Positions 10,310 to 21,443 of a stretch of DNA of 64,000 bases are shown here, piece after piece; position 1 is the stretch's first letter, and each line of letters starts with the position of its first letter. The notes under the pieces were generated by a model. That model ran no database searches. It was not told where the DNA came from and was given only the letters and a program-made list of their open reading frames with translations. The stretch covers positions 27,017,653 to 27,081,652 of the forward strand of contig OX411556.1 of the NCBI GenBank assembly GCA_948146395.1. Reading direction: 5' to 3'. The DNA is from Fragum whitleyi. Taxonomy: Eukaryota; Mollusca; Bivalvia; Cardiida; Cardiidae. Position numbers and translations under genes: made by a program.

Positions 10310-11389
10310 GTAAGTAATATTTTTTATCAAATTTTAACACAAATCTGTTTTTTATTACCTTGAAATAAAAACTTTTCGAAAAATGAATAAATTGCTTGTT
10401 AAAGCAATTAATCTTAAAACTATACAAATATCCTCGTGATAACATCCCATTTTATATCTTATATGATATCACATGGATATTTTTAGATGAATGACATAAT
10501 TCGGTTATTTTTAGAAACATGCATGGACTTATTATTTAGCGTTGTTAAGAGATGTTTTTTGAGTGTAGGTAATATTACCCTAGAAATACTGAATGACACA
10601 ATGCCGCTATATTTAAGATACATTAATTTGACGGCGGCGACCTCTTAAACCTGCTCCGTAGTGAGACACCATTGGATGTTAATACATTTGTAGCGATAAA
10701 ACCATTATTTTGGAAATCTATCGTCAATCCTTTCGATTTTAAGGGACAATGTGTCCTTCATCTAAACAATTGGCACCTCTATGCTTAGTTACAAGCAGGT
10801 TTTCTATTTAAAACCATTTTTTTTTATCTCAATGTCCGGTTCAAGGCCAAACGTTAATACTAAGCTCGCCAAGTGCAAAGCTCCTACAGCTATGGATGGG
10901 TTTCAAAAATGACGGTATAGGTAGATATTGTGCGGTGAGTCGTGAAATCCACTTCTAACGGTTAAATTCCTATGCTATTCTTTTGCAATAGATAAAGCAG
11001 GTTTAAACAATACATAAGGAAGATTCTATTTACCTTTCAAGTAAAAAATATTGCTTGACTTAGATCGTAAGGTTTGCTCATTCATGTACTTTCAAAGCTG
11101 AAGTGAAGGGATCACGTTCAATTTCTATCATATGCTTTTTAAACGTACCCGATATACCTATGGTAATGGACTCAACGCCTACGTCAGAGCTCAGTTTTGA
11201 AAATACACCTATACAATTGCTATCCACCATAAACTATTTACAAATAGCTCAACGATCAAGGTTACAATTCAAGGTCAAATGTCAAAATTAAGTTTATCCG
11301 CAGAATATCTCTTTTATTCTGGATGGATTTTTTAAATGTATACAATTGTTTGCCATCACGAATGGATATGCTACTAGGCGCACAGTCAT

Positions 11390-11600
11390 ACCTTCATCCA
11401 CGCAATAGAACCTACATTTTCACAACTACACAATCTCATTTACCTACACAATCAAAGCCATGTACATAATCTCATCTACTACCCAAATAAACAAAACTAC
11501 CGTGGCATTAACATCTACCCGCACGAGCACAATTTTACTCAAGCGCAATGAAAACGCTACACCCAAAAACTTGCACAAACTGTCCTTAATTATACAATTT
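11390..11600 (+). repeat. G-poor 'CCTACACAATCACA' minisatellite, block 1
   Basis: Degenerate units of 'acctacacaatc/tcacaactacacaatctc' type, nearly without G on the plus strand. First of six such blocks; all have the same strand polarity. Confidence 0.7.
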
Positions 11601-11689
11601 TCAATCAACTCCTTTTTTTATCGTCTTTCAACCCATAAAGGAACATGTAGACATTACATGTCTTAACATCATCCATAAGACGTCGCTGT

Positions 11690-12400
11690 TTGTTTGATGG
11701 TCATCAAAAAAAAACCCTTTTGGCTTGCTCTTTTAACTTTTTTTGCCTATTTAGCTTTACTTATAATGTTGTTTATTATTTTCCCTCTTTCCTGCTACTT
11801 ATTCCCAATTTTGTTGCATTTACTTTGCTTAAGCCAGTCTGTATACGCATGCCCGATTACAGTTTACACTCACTGCTCTCTTTTTGTTCCATGGGCTGGC
11901 TCTAAGAGTGATATTGTCTTTCAAAATGTTGCCTTACTTAGCTTTATGTTTTTTTTCCTTTTGTGTGCTCTGTCCGTATTACTATGTAGATTATGCTAAT
12001 AAATTAATATTGAATATCTTTTTAATCAACTTGTACTCTCTACTGGTGGCTATTTATTTTTATTTTTTGATGAAAAGTGCAATCTAATTTTTATAATTTT
12101 AAATAATATTTAGCCTTGCACCCTCCAATCAAAGGTTAAACTTTTAACATTTTGTGTCTCAAACCTTACTTCCATATTTCATTTTTCTTATTGTATATTT
12201 GACATATTTCTTAAAAGTTCTTAAAATATTATTATTATAAATACATTTTTTACTACTAGTCAAGTGCAATCCATATACTGGGAATGTGTTGGGGGAACGG
12301 GGTGGGGTGGGGGGGGGGGAGGAATTCGCGGATTCATATAAATCTATGGACAACCTGCGGTGTTTCTGCACTGAGCCTGCAATATATCTACTAATTTCTC
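11690..12400. other. T-rich unannotated stretch
   Basis: Contains a hydrophobic 101-codon open frame (11,694-11,999) that I attribute to T-richness. It has no recognised motif, no splice context and no conservation in the window. It could be the 3' untranslated part of the LINE whose tail lies just downstream. Confidence 0.3.
12291..12322 (+). other. Potential G-quadruplex
   Basis: Four G runs of at least four separated by AAC, T and T, then an 11-G run ending A-GG. This fits the G4 pattern with short loops. It sits in otherwise AT-rich DNA with no gene attached. Confidence 0.6.
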
Positions 12401-12625
12401 TCAGGGGAGATAGCCAGTGCTTGAATGCTTGGAAATATTCTCAGTGATTATTTCCCTTGATAAACTGATATCCTTTTTCTTTTTTATATTTAATTTATTA
12501 ATGTATACTTTGTATGTTTGTCTTATAAATATGTGTTCTAGTCGGTGTTCAAAGCTCTACAGACTTTATGCTAATTGTTATGTATATCCGACTATGTAAA
12601 TAAATATTACTTGACTTGACTTTTG
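12400..12625 (+). mobile_element. LINE 3' end with (TTGAC) tail
   Basis: The run 'atgtaaataaatattacttgacttgacttttg' is a retroposon-type end: a polyadenylation-like AATAAA followed by short TTGAC tandem units. Nothing of a reverse transcriptase is visible upstream, so this would be a 5'-truncated copy. Confidence 0.5.
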
Positions 12626-13243
12626 AAACAAGTTTTAAAAAGCATAACTAAAAGTACTGCTTCTTAGAGAATGAAAATACAGCGTTAGATTTCATATATG
12701 TTCTCAGCAAAAAGCAGTAAAGCGATCTCAACTTACTAGTAGTAAGGGATCAACAAAGAACAGAAGGTATCTTTTCATTAAAATCATTGAATCGTTAATA
12801 ACATTTTCCTACTCGTGTTTTCGAATGATTTGAACTCCAAACGACATGTTTAGGTCCATAAGGCACACTGAGGATACGGTGTAGACCTAGAAATAAATGA
12901 GCGTTAGCCTATGTACCAATCAACTGTCTAGACTAGGGTAACCGTTCCACAAAGTGAAAGCCAGCATTTTGTACTGAGTGAGAGGTTATGCTACCAGAAA
13001 TCGAACGACAGACAGGGTCTGCAAACCTACGATTTTTAACTTTTTTCTTAAGTCATAGATTCAAAAACCTTCGACCGTTTCTGAGCTTACTCTAATATCA
13101 ATGTGTAGTAAATGGTCAATTACAAATTTACTTAGATTGGTAATATTCATGTCTGAAGTTTTGGTACATAAAATAAATATTTGAGGAAAATTCAGGTGGT
13201 GCGTTTTCATTGCTCGTGAGTATATATACACTTTCACATAAAC

Positions 13244-13890
13244 CCCAAATAAATCTCGCAACTATCAAACAACGACTTTTTGATAATTGTGTTCAGTTTT
13301 GGTCCTCAGAAATTAATAATACGTCTAAATTGGCCTGCTATAATCTATCTAAGGAATCCCTTGTACCTGAAAAGTATTTAGATATTGAATATGACGTTAA
13401 AATTTAAGACAGCATAACAAAATTTAGAACTTCATCACATGATCTTAACATTGAAAAAGGTAGATATTCAAACATCCCTCGTGAAAATAGATTATGCTTA
13501 AACTGCAACATGAATTGTATTGAAAACGAATATTACTTTAATTGGTTTGCCCAAAATACTCAGAATTAAAGAAAAGAAACATGAAGAAATATTTTTACAC
13601 TTGGCCATCTTTATACAAATTTAAACCACTTTTAACATCAAACTCTAAAAAGTAAATTTTCCACACATCTAAATATATTCATTTTGCTAACAAAACGAGA
13701 AATTATAAAAATAGAAAAAAAGCTTTTGTAAGTCTAACTTAGAAGCCACCGTATCTTGTGACTATTGTTTTACATATGTATCGATCTTTGTTAACCTATA
13801 TACGTTTTGTACTATATGTATTGTATTATGTAGCTAGAAACACGGTAATTGTTCAAAGCTATTTTTGGAAATAAATGGTAAATGGTATAA
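13244..13890 (+). pseudogene. LINE ORF2 C-terminal fragment, degraded
   Basis: Conceptual translation of 13,210-13,404 plus neighbouring frames matches the C-terminal region encoded at 35,013-35,726 on the other strand. Shared words include 'INLATIKQRLFDN', 'SSEINNTSKLA', 'KESLVPEKYLDIEYDVK', then 'RLCLNCNMNCIENEY'. A stop after 'YDVKI' and later frame changes show it is dead. It ends in a short (ATGGTAA)-like tail. A CxxC...H...C zinc-binding-like C-terminus is typical of several non-LTR retrotransposon proteins. Confidence 0.8.
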
Positions 13891-15260
13891 ACCTACACAA
13901 TATCAACTATATACATTATCACTTCAAATTTCACATTCATAATTACCTATATGAGCATAACTACCAACACATTCGCATCTACACAATTGCACCTATATTT
14001 ATAATCATATCTACATACACAATCACGCCTACCTACATGAGCACAACTACCTACACATTTACAACAACATACACAATCACACCTATACACATTGTCACAT
14101 CTACACTATCGCACCTATTTTACAATCACTGCATAATCATACAAACACGCTCACAACTACCAACACAATTACAAGTTCATTCAAAATCAGACCTTCCTAC
14201 GTAATGACATCTACATTATTACGCATAAACAATCACAAATAATTACACATTCATGACAAACTTTACTCTCACTTACTACAAATCAACCTACATGATAAAA
14301 ATTACCTACACGATCACGACCACCTACACAAAATTTTCTACGTAATATCTCCTTTTCGTTTACACCTACCAAAACAATCACACCTATCCACACCTTCCTA
14401 CATTCTCACAACTACATAATCACAAAATCGCAAACACCTACGAGGTAATAACTACCCACTTATTGACTCCCACATTAAATTACCCACACGATCACAACTA
14501 TACACAATCACAACCACCCACACAAGTTATAATTACCTACACAATCACAACTACCGACATAATCTCACCTAAATGCGTAATCATACCACACAACATATTC
14601 ACATCTTTCTACACAATTACCAATACCTACACAATCCCATCTACCTACCCAATCATAAGCACCTTCGCTATCACTACTACACTGTCACATAGACCTACTC
14701 AATCACACTACTTCCCAATCACACCTGCAAAAATTACCTTTCTTAAAAAGCAATATCATACACTCCTTAGCATAAATGTCTACCCAATCACACAAACCAT
14801 CACAATTACAAATAAGCAATCACACCTACATGATTGCACCTAAACACTCATAAATACCCCCTCCTTCACTCATTTATTTACAAACACATCTAAATCACAT
14901 CTAAATCTAAACAATTGCACCTATACAATAACACATTTTCCTAAACAAAAATACCTACACATTTACAAATACATATACATTTAAATTTGCCTTTTTATTT
15001 TTATCTTTATGCCTTTACACAATCTTAACTTCCTTTATAATAATACCTTCATAATCACACATATACAATCATGGATACACTTACAATCGCATTTTCATAC
15101 CTTATCTGACACATCAACATAGTCTCACCTTTTGATATAACCACACCTCCTACATATTCACAACAACAAAAACACACCTACTTGATCACAATTACCTATA
15201 CAATCACACCTACCTACACATTCACATCTACACGGTCGGAACTTCCTATACAATCAAAAG
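13885..15260 (+). repeat. G-poor 'CCTACACAATCACA' minisatellite, block 2
   Basis: About 1.4 kb of degenerate 12-19-base units ('acaatcacaactacctacaca'), almost lacking G on the plus strand. Long Thr/Tyr/Ile/His-rich frames here (13,875-14,204; 14,463-14,843) reflect the repeat only. Starts directly after the LINE tail. Confidence 0.85.
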
Positions 15261-15339
15261 ATACAAAATAATTATAACTTATAAATCGAGTACAGGTCGA
15301 GAATGGTGGTGTAAAGGTCGGGTAAAGGATATCAAACAG

Positions 15340-15508
15340 ATTGCACTTGGTCTCTAGACGACCAGCTCGACCATGCACCAAATAGGTTCACGATCGATTT
15401 CAAAACCGCTTACCGTTCATTTTTGTCCTTGTTTAGCAGATTATTGGAAACAACCTTGCTTCCTGGAAATTGCCTAGGAAAAAAATAATCGAGTCAAAAA
15501 CCGAACAA
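15340..15508. repeat. Dispersed repeat shared with 3,230-3,396
   Basis: Same orientation and order as the copy near 3.3 kb, with scattered substitutions. Function unknown. Confidence 0.7.
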
Positions 15509-15509
15509 G

Positions 15510-15947
15510 GTGTAAACTACATAGCTATTATGTACTCACGCGCGCGCAAATATTGGTTTAGTGTACTCTTTTTAAGAATTCTATCCGTCTGACAACTATG
15601 CATTTTAAAAATGGATAGAAACAAGAATTCTACATAACATGTTGAAACCTCAAAGACATCTTTTAAGTGAGAAAGCATATGAAATGCTGAGATCGGGTGA
15701 ACGTTTTTCTTGCTTAGGACTACATTTTTGGCAGAATGAGTAATTTGCCCCTTGTTTCCCAATGGTCTATGTGAGGTCACCCATGAAAACCTAGTGAATG
15801 AAATTACTGGAATGGTAGCCTCCCCTGACACTACTAAGAATAACAGAATAATTACCTAGATTACAAAAATGAATACGGTTACATCGCGAGCAGGTAATTT
15901 AAAGCAGATTGGTCGTGCAATAAAGGTTTATGCAATGGGGTTTTATT
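15510..15947. other. Unannotated stretch
   Basis: Holds an unsupported minus-strand open frame (15,517-15,831) with no recognisable domain or splice signals. Nothing else is seen. Confidence 0.3.
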
Positions 15948-18427
15948 ACCGTCTGTCATCACCACCGGAAATAGAATACCAGCGAATCGAAAGTACTTCA
16001 CATGTGAACGGTCGTGTCCACAAAATATAACAATTTTAATGGTAGAAAACAAATGGATTTACAAAAAAATCACCAGGTATACTTGATGGCTATTATAAGC
16101 TTCCAACGTAAGTAGGATTTATTGCTTATAAGTAAATATGAAGCGTTTAGTGACTAGAAATCCTCAGAGCTGGTACCGAAAAACAAATTACCGTGACATT
16201 TATTTTCATTTTTTCCTAAAAAAGTGTACACATATTCCAGATTTCTTTAATAATGATGAAGTAAAATTATGATTGGCAGGTAATTTTATTATTGTTTTAC
16301 CTCAAATCGAGGGATTAAGCATTTTTTTTTGTCTAAACGAAAATTCCATTGAGGACGGCGAATAGATCCTTATGTGGACGGCTTATAGCTAAATCCCCAA
16401 AATTATGTCTACTGCGATTAATTTTGAGATATTTAAGAATATACGCACAAACACATATGTTTAAGTCGTTTTGCGTTCGTGCCAGGTTCACAATAGAAAT
16501 TTTAGGTAAGAATGCGCTTTAGCTTTGGGTGTTTTAAGGTTTAAACCAAAGCCAACAAAAGTTCACTCATGTCTGGACGGTTAAGGATCAAAAAGGCCCG
16601 ATGAAAAAAAGGTCGAGTTTACGAAATTTGCCCAGTGACGAAAGGTCCGATTCAAAAAGGCGCAGTCCAAATAGGTCCACTATGAAAAATTACAAAAGGC
16701 CCACTTCTAGAACTGAATAAAAGGGAGTCGATATGTGTTTTTAATGAGGAACGATTTTGTTTTGCTCAAATAACAGGTGTTAGAGCTACATGTATTATGA
16801 AATGATGCTATTTATATTCACCGTGCTTGAGGCGACGTGTCCTCTGCTTCTTAGCATAATACAATTTAATCAACCATATACTATTGTGCTGCAAACGTTA
16901 AACGTCATTTATATGCTTAAATATTTGCACTTATGATTCTTAAAATGGCTGACATCGGGGTAAACATGAAAATGTCAATTCCTGGTTGATAATTGTAGAA
17001 TTATTTTATACAATTATTGTGCAAGGTAAAAGCAAAAAGACAAATAAAATGATTTTTATTCTGATTTTATAAGATGACTAAAAAAAATGTCTATTAGCAA
17101 ATTGTATCCAATAAAAACTTAAAGGTCAGTTTACGTAAATCGGATTTTCTTTTCATGTTTAAGAGAGGGCCTTTTTGGGTCGCCTTTTCTATCAACTCAG
17201 ATAGAGGGCTTTTTGACTCGGGTCTGTCTGACCCGGGCCATTCTGACACAGGGCCTTTTTGACCCGATTTCGTCTGGACGGAGCACCAATTCTTAGGTAT
17301 AAACCAGTTCTCTTTTGAGTCAAGTGCCTTGCTCAATGACAAATCTTGGAGACCACACTGGGGACCAATCCCTCAACTTCTTGAATCGGATTCCGGCCAC
17401 TAAGCCTCCACAATTTCCATGAATCTTCAAGTGAGACTACGATAAACAATCATCGATAACTGTTCGGCGATCAGTGGGAAAAAAAGTTCAACAAAACAAT
17501 TGATTTAGAAAAAAATCTTTAATCTTAAGAAACGTTAGAATATTTTAAGATTTCCGCCTGACCTTTACAAACAAATTAAAAACAAAATGCAAAACTTCTG
17601 AGAAATTCTCGATCGTAAAATAAAAGATAAATACAAAAAGAAAGATTCCTTCTTTCCTGAAACAAGAAAAATATGAACACAAAAACACGAAATATGAACA
17701 CAAGTTAAAAAGCAACCTCCCTGTCAGTCGATAAAATGCTTTAATAATATATATAAACATTTATTGCAAGATCTATATGAACATATAATGATGAAAATAA
17801 ATATAATAAACATTTCATTAGATATTCTGAGCTGCATAAATAACAGATTGCAAAATGTCAGTTGGTGTATATATATAGTTCATTGAGTGGCGGCCTTCCT
17901 GCACCTTACATACCTCAAATTTCCAAACGAACGATGCAATAAATCAGTAACAGGAGATACTGCATAACTATCATGATTGTGTAATAATTCATTAATTGAT
18001 TTTGAAAAGAAATGAAAAATAAAAACGTTATACCTCAAACATTTATGTTTCAGTAGTTAGTGGCAGCAAATAATCAAACGTTTAAAGAAACGAATGCTAG
18101 ATAAGGCAAAATGTTATAGTAAATGAACTTCAAATCCGAACCAAAATCTTGTTATCCCGTAACATATGATTTTCGCGACACGATGATCTCCTAGGCCAGT
18201 ACCAAGCCATGAAAAAAAAATGTCTAAAGACGGCTTTTTCGATACACAGGATAAAATAGAGCCACACGCCGTTATTTTAATTCTTTTTACAACGCGCCTA
18301 GCATGCATTGGTTATCCTGTAGTAAATAATAACGCAATGATAAAGGTCAGAACCCATCACACGCCATGCCGTTTATTCCTACTTTCGATTCGCTGGTAAT
18401 CTATTTCCGGTGGTGATGACAGACGGT
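15948..18427. mobile_element. Possible non-autonomous element bounded by 48-bp inverted repeats
   Basis: Bases 15,948-15,995 (ACCGTCTGTCATCACCACCGG...) are the inverted complement of 18,380-18,427, with one mismatch by eye. Inside, two tracts built on 'caaaaaggcccg' (about 16,585-16,710 and, inverted, 17,160-17,285) strengthen the foldback appearance. There is no transposase frame and no clear target duplication. Confidence 0.5.
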
Positions 18428-19201
18428 GTTTATGCTGCTTTTCAAAACGCGACATTCAATCTCGAGAGTGTCTGAAATTATTTTTCATGCTTACCCTTTC
18501 TTTTTTTCATTTGGGAATGAAAATCGCGGAACATTAATTGATTATCCCTTTTTTGAATTTTTTCAAGCAGATACCAACATAGTTTTGATTTTGACCACGG
18601 AGATTAGTGTTCCAAAAAATAATGGTACCAAGATAATCTAATTGTCATTTCTTTCCTTTAATACCCAATTGATCAGACAATTACTATTTAAACCACACCC
18701 GGCATAATGCCGAATGTTATCGAAACCTTGTAATTACAGGACTTTGGTTGACGATCGACGATATATGTTGAGAAATGTATATCAGAAGTAAGATGCGAAT
18801 TTGGGTTAGGTCATTTTCCTTTTATCGTAATTTTACTTGCAAAATTTCTCTTTTCTCAACAAATGGAAGAATCACTCTTGTATGCCAACAGAAACGTCCA
18901 CCTTTAGTACTTTCAGTGCTTTGATTATAAAACGTGTCTAAAGTTTATGACCGGGTATCGAACGGTTTTGCAAGTGATTGATAGTTCGACCGACAGATAT
19001 TTCATTTATGATGCGGTTACAGTGTGACAGAAAAAAGTTAACAAGATACATGATACGTTAGAGGTAAACTTGACAGTTTCTTGTCTTGTTACAATTACTT
19101 ACAATAATTGCAAAACAAAACGTGACTAACCAACGTTTAGCAATTCTAAAAAATATTTTGTGCCCCGTAACGCAATTTGTGACCATCTGGAAGCCGTTGA
19201 A

Positions 19202-19366
19202 TTAAGGTAGTGGACACGTAATAGGTCCGTAACGTTTAGGGAGTAATGAACTTTCACAGTGTTAACCGAGGTTTCCTAATGATTTTCATTAGGAAACCTC
19301 GGTTAACATTGTGAAAGATTATAAGTTCCGAAATGTCGTGGAACTATTACAGGTCTACTACCTTAA
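19202..19366. mobile_element. Palindromic TTAA-ended MITE (copy B, first)
   Basis: Starts TTAAGGTAGTGG and ends CTACTACCTTAA. The core is a perfect 22-bp inverted repeat (19,261-19,282 with 19,286-19,307) around TTT. The terminal TTAA could be a target duplication, as in piggyBac-type elements, though this is only an inference. Confidence 0.75.
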
Positions 19367-19495
19367 GTCAAATAAAAGTTGGATACAGCAGAGGATAACA
19401 AGACAGCATTTCGAAAAAAAATGTCTCGTCTCTTGGGCCTAAATAAAGACCATTCGGGATTTCCGTAAAACGAATATTTTGGATTTTAAGGTAGT

Positions 19496-19650
19496 GGACC
19501 CGTAATAATTACTCAACGTTTCGGAAGTAATGAGCTTTCACAGTGTTACCCGAGGTTTTCCATTGATTTTTATTAGGAAACCTTGGTCAACATTGTGAAA
19601 GCTCATGAAATCTGAAATGTTGCGGAGCTATTACGGTTCCACTGCCTTAA
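19496..19650. mobile_element. Palindromic TTAA-ended MITE (copy B, second)
   Basis: Starts TTAAGGTAGTGGACCCG and ends CACTGCCTTAA, halves inverted. Same family as 19,202-19,366, in tandem with about 130 bases between. Confidence 0.75.
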
Positions 19651-19803
19651 GAAGTTTTATACAGGATAGAAGAATGATCGTCACTCCTGCTTTAGAATAA
19701 TAGCCAAGAATGAAAGTTTCGACCCTAGTCAGCCTACGCGATTCGCGCAATCAGACCTGAATTGACTCTTTACGAACTGTCTAGAAGGTTTCCTATCACC
19801 CAG

Positions 19804-20080
19804 TCGCCGTCATTGCGCAGATGGTAGCACGTGGGGCTATCAATCAAGAGATCCCGGGTTCGATTCCCGACGGCGGCACTAATCATTTCCGACTTTTTGT
19901 CTATCACCAATTAGTTGATAGTCGTAGACCTTTGTGAGATAGTAGCTGAGTGTTCGGAAAGAATGTGATGGTAGTACTGGTGAGAGAAATACCAGGAATC
20001 TATTGTTAAGTGCTCCAATCGCCGCAATATAACTGAAAAAAATGTTATAAGTGGCGTAAAACCCAGTTCAAACAATCAAA
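19804..20080 (+). mobile_element. Full-length tRNA-derived SINE
   Basis: tRNA-like head with A-box region and B-box 'ggttcgattcc' (about 19,857-19,867), then a central part ('gttcggaaagaatgtgatggtagtactggtgagagaaataccaggaatct') and a tail 'ccgcaatataactgaaaaaa...agtggcgtaaaacc' ending in imperfect TCAA-like units. This architecture is typical of molluscan SINEs with a LINE-derived tail. The unpaired anticodon arm excludes a functional tRNA. Confidence 0.85.
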
Positions 20081-20262
20081 TAGTTTTTTTGACCCGATGG
20101 CTCACACATTATTACACAGAAAAATAGAATTATCATCTTGAATATGGTGGAAATTTTTCACCCGTGCTTGTAGTTATTTTTCCCCTGGTGGGTTGAAAAT
20201 ATTCAACAAAAGACCAGCCATGGGTTTGTGGTGCAAAAAAAATTTAATAACGTTTTAAAATA

Positions 20263-20304
20263 ATACCCCTCTTTGCACGTGTTCACACGTGCAAAGAGGG
20301 GTAT
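20263..20304. other. 20-bp perfect hairpin, copy B
   Basis: Inverted arms 'atACCCCTCTTTGCACGTGT' and its exact complement around a 2-base loop. Same position relative to exon 1 as the hairpin at 9,163-9,200. Contains two overlapping CACGTG E-box half-palindromes. Confidence 0.75.
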
Positions 20305-21229
20305 AATTTCTAAAATGTTTCGCGGGCATTTTCATCCTAAATGTTCGGAAGTTCTGGCAGCTGCCAACGGTAGGACGTATTAGATACACATTATCTGAGC
20401 CTGTGCGAGAAATTTCCAACAATTTCAAATGTGTGCAAAGCAAAGCTTCTGGCCAGACTGTGCAGCCGCACAGTCTGACAAGAATCTTCACAATGCGCTA
20501 TATTGATATATAAGGTCTTAATCCATCTTGATGCAGCCGGCATATATTATTATTGTATTGTGTCGTTGTCAACGCTACCCAACGTTCGTACCTCGCATAG
20601 GTGAGAAATTGTTTGAAATGTCGCGCACAGGCTCATATAACGTTTTATAAGGTAGAATGGATATTCTAGATTCAGAGAATATAGAACATAACATAAGAAA
20701 ATTCTAGACAGTCTTTTCAAGGTTGGCAGTAACGCTTTTCCCTGATGGCCCCTTTTTGATTGATGGGTCACACCTTTGTGATCCATCGAGCAGTAAGGAC
20801 CATCACTTAGTTCCGTAAAACAATTTATTGAGATAAAAACGTTTAGACGTTAAACAAAGCTGGTATCATAAAACCCGTTGTTTCATGGTTAATATAGACA
20901 GTAATAACTAGCATTTTCTCCATTTTTTCCCATTTTTCCCACAAGTTTACCAAATTTGTGTTAAATATCACGTTTTGAATGCGCCCTTCGTTACACTAAA
21001 AGGGAGATAAGCATGTGGTCCTCCTTATCAAAAAGTCACATATATTTACGTCCCTTGTACTCCGTGCCGCATCAACGTCCCTCTAGGAAGTCGAAAAAGA
21101 AAAGGAGTTTTATTTTTCTCTCTTAAATTGTCTGTGACCGCACCGAGAAAATTGCTACGAATATCCTATAATTTGCGTCAGTATTTGTAGCTCAATTACT
21201 TTTTTCAATGCTACGTCGCTGTCATGATA

Positions 21230-21365
21230 CAACATCCGGTTTCTGACGTCAGGACGTAACGTTATTATTCACTTCCTAGCAACCGCTCTTGGCAAGTAAC
21301 AATTTTAGCGCATTGTTTATAACTTATCATAAAATAAACAAAACAATAGTTTAAAATCAATAAAA
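21230..21365 (+). promoter_or_regulatory. Putative promoter/5'UTR of exon 1b
   Basis: ETS-like 'catccgg', CRE TGACGTCA (21,244-21,251) and X-box-like CCTAGCAAC (21,275-21,283) occur in the same order and spacing as upstream of exon 1a. The surrounding 130 bases are about 90% identical between copies, so conservation of these motifs is suggestive rather than proof. Confidence 0.45.
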
Positions 21366-21443
21366 ATGGGAAATTCATCAAATGAAGAAAGATCAGGCTG
21401 TTTTGCTTGGTTAATAAGAAAAAAGAAAGCCGTGAACAAAAGG
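21366..21443 (+). CDS. Exon 1b (first coding exon)
   Basis: Identical in all 78 bases to exon 1a. ATG GGA AAT TCA start, donor AGG|GTAAGT, phase 0. Encodes the myristoylation signal, one Cys (residue 12, possibly palmitoylated) and the start of the basic stretch (IRKKKAVNKR). It is the copy closest to exon 2, which lies 15.5 kb downstream. Confidence 0.75.

Larger units (their letters stand above)
8240..11400 (+). repeat. Promoter/exon-1 duplication, copy A
   Basis: This block matches about 18,840-22,560 in the same orientation with an offset near 11.1 kb. Shared parts, in order: a 'cgtgactaa.caacgtt' lead-in, two palindromic TTAA-ended elements, a SINE head, a perfect hairpin, a long upstream region, the 26-codon exon, and a weakly conserved intron start with 'ccttcgattttaagggaca' further on. 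The SINE body and some bases are missing here. Flank identity near the exon looks around 90%, by eye. Confidence 0.8.

Noticed and set aside
11694..12087. Membrane-protein-like frames
   Set aside because: T-rich sequence gives Phe/Leu-rich frames in more than one register; no start context, splice sites or conservation support a gene.
13875..14843. Thr/Tyr/His-rich open frames
   Set aside because: They follow the minisatellite unit and change frame freely between units.
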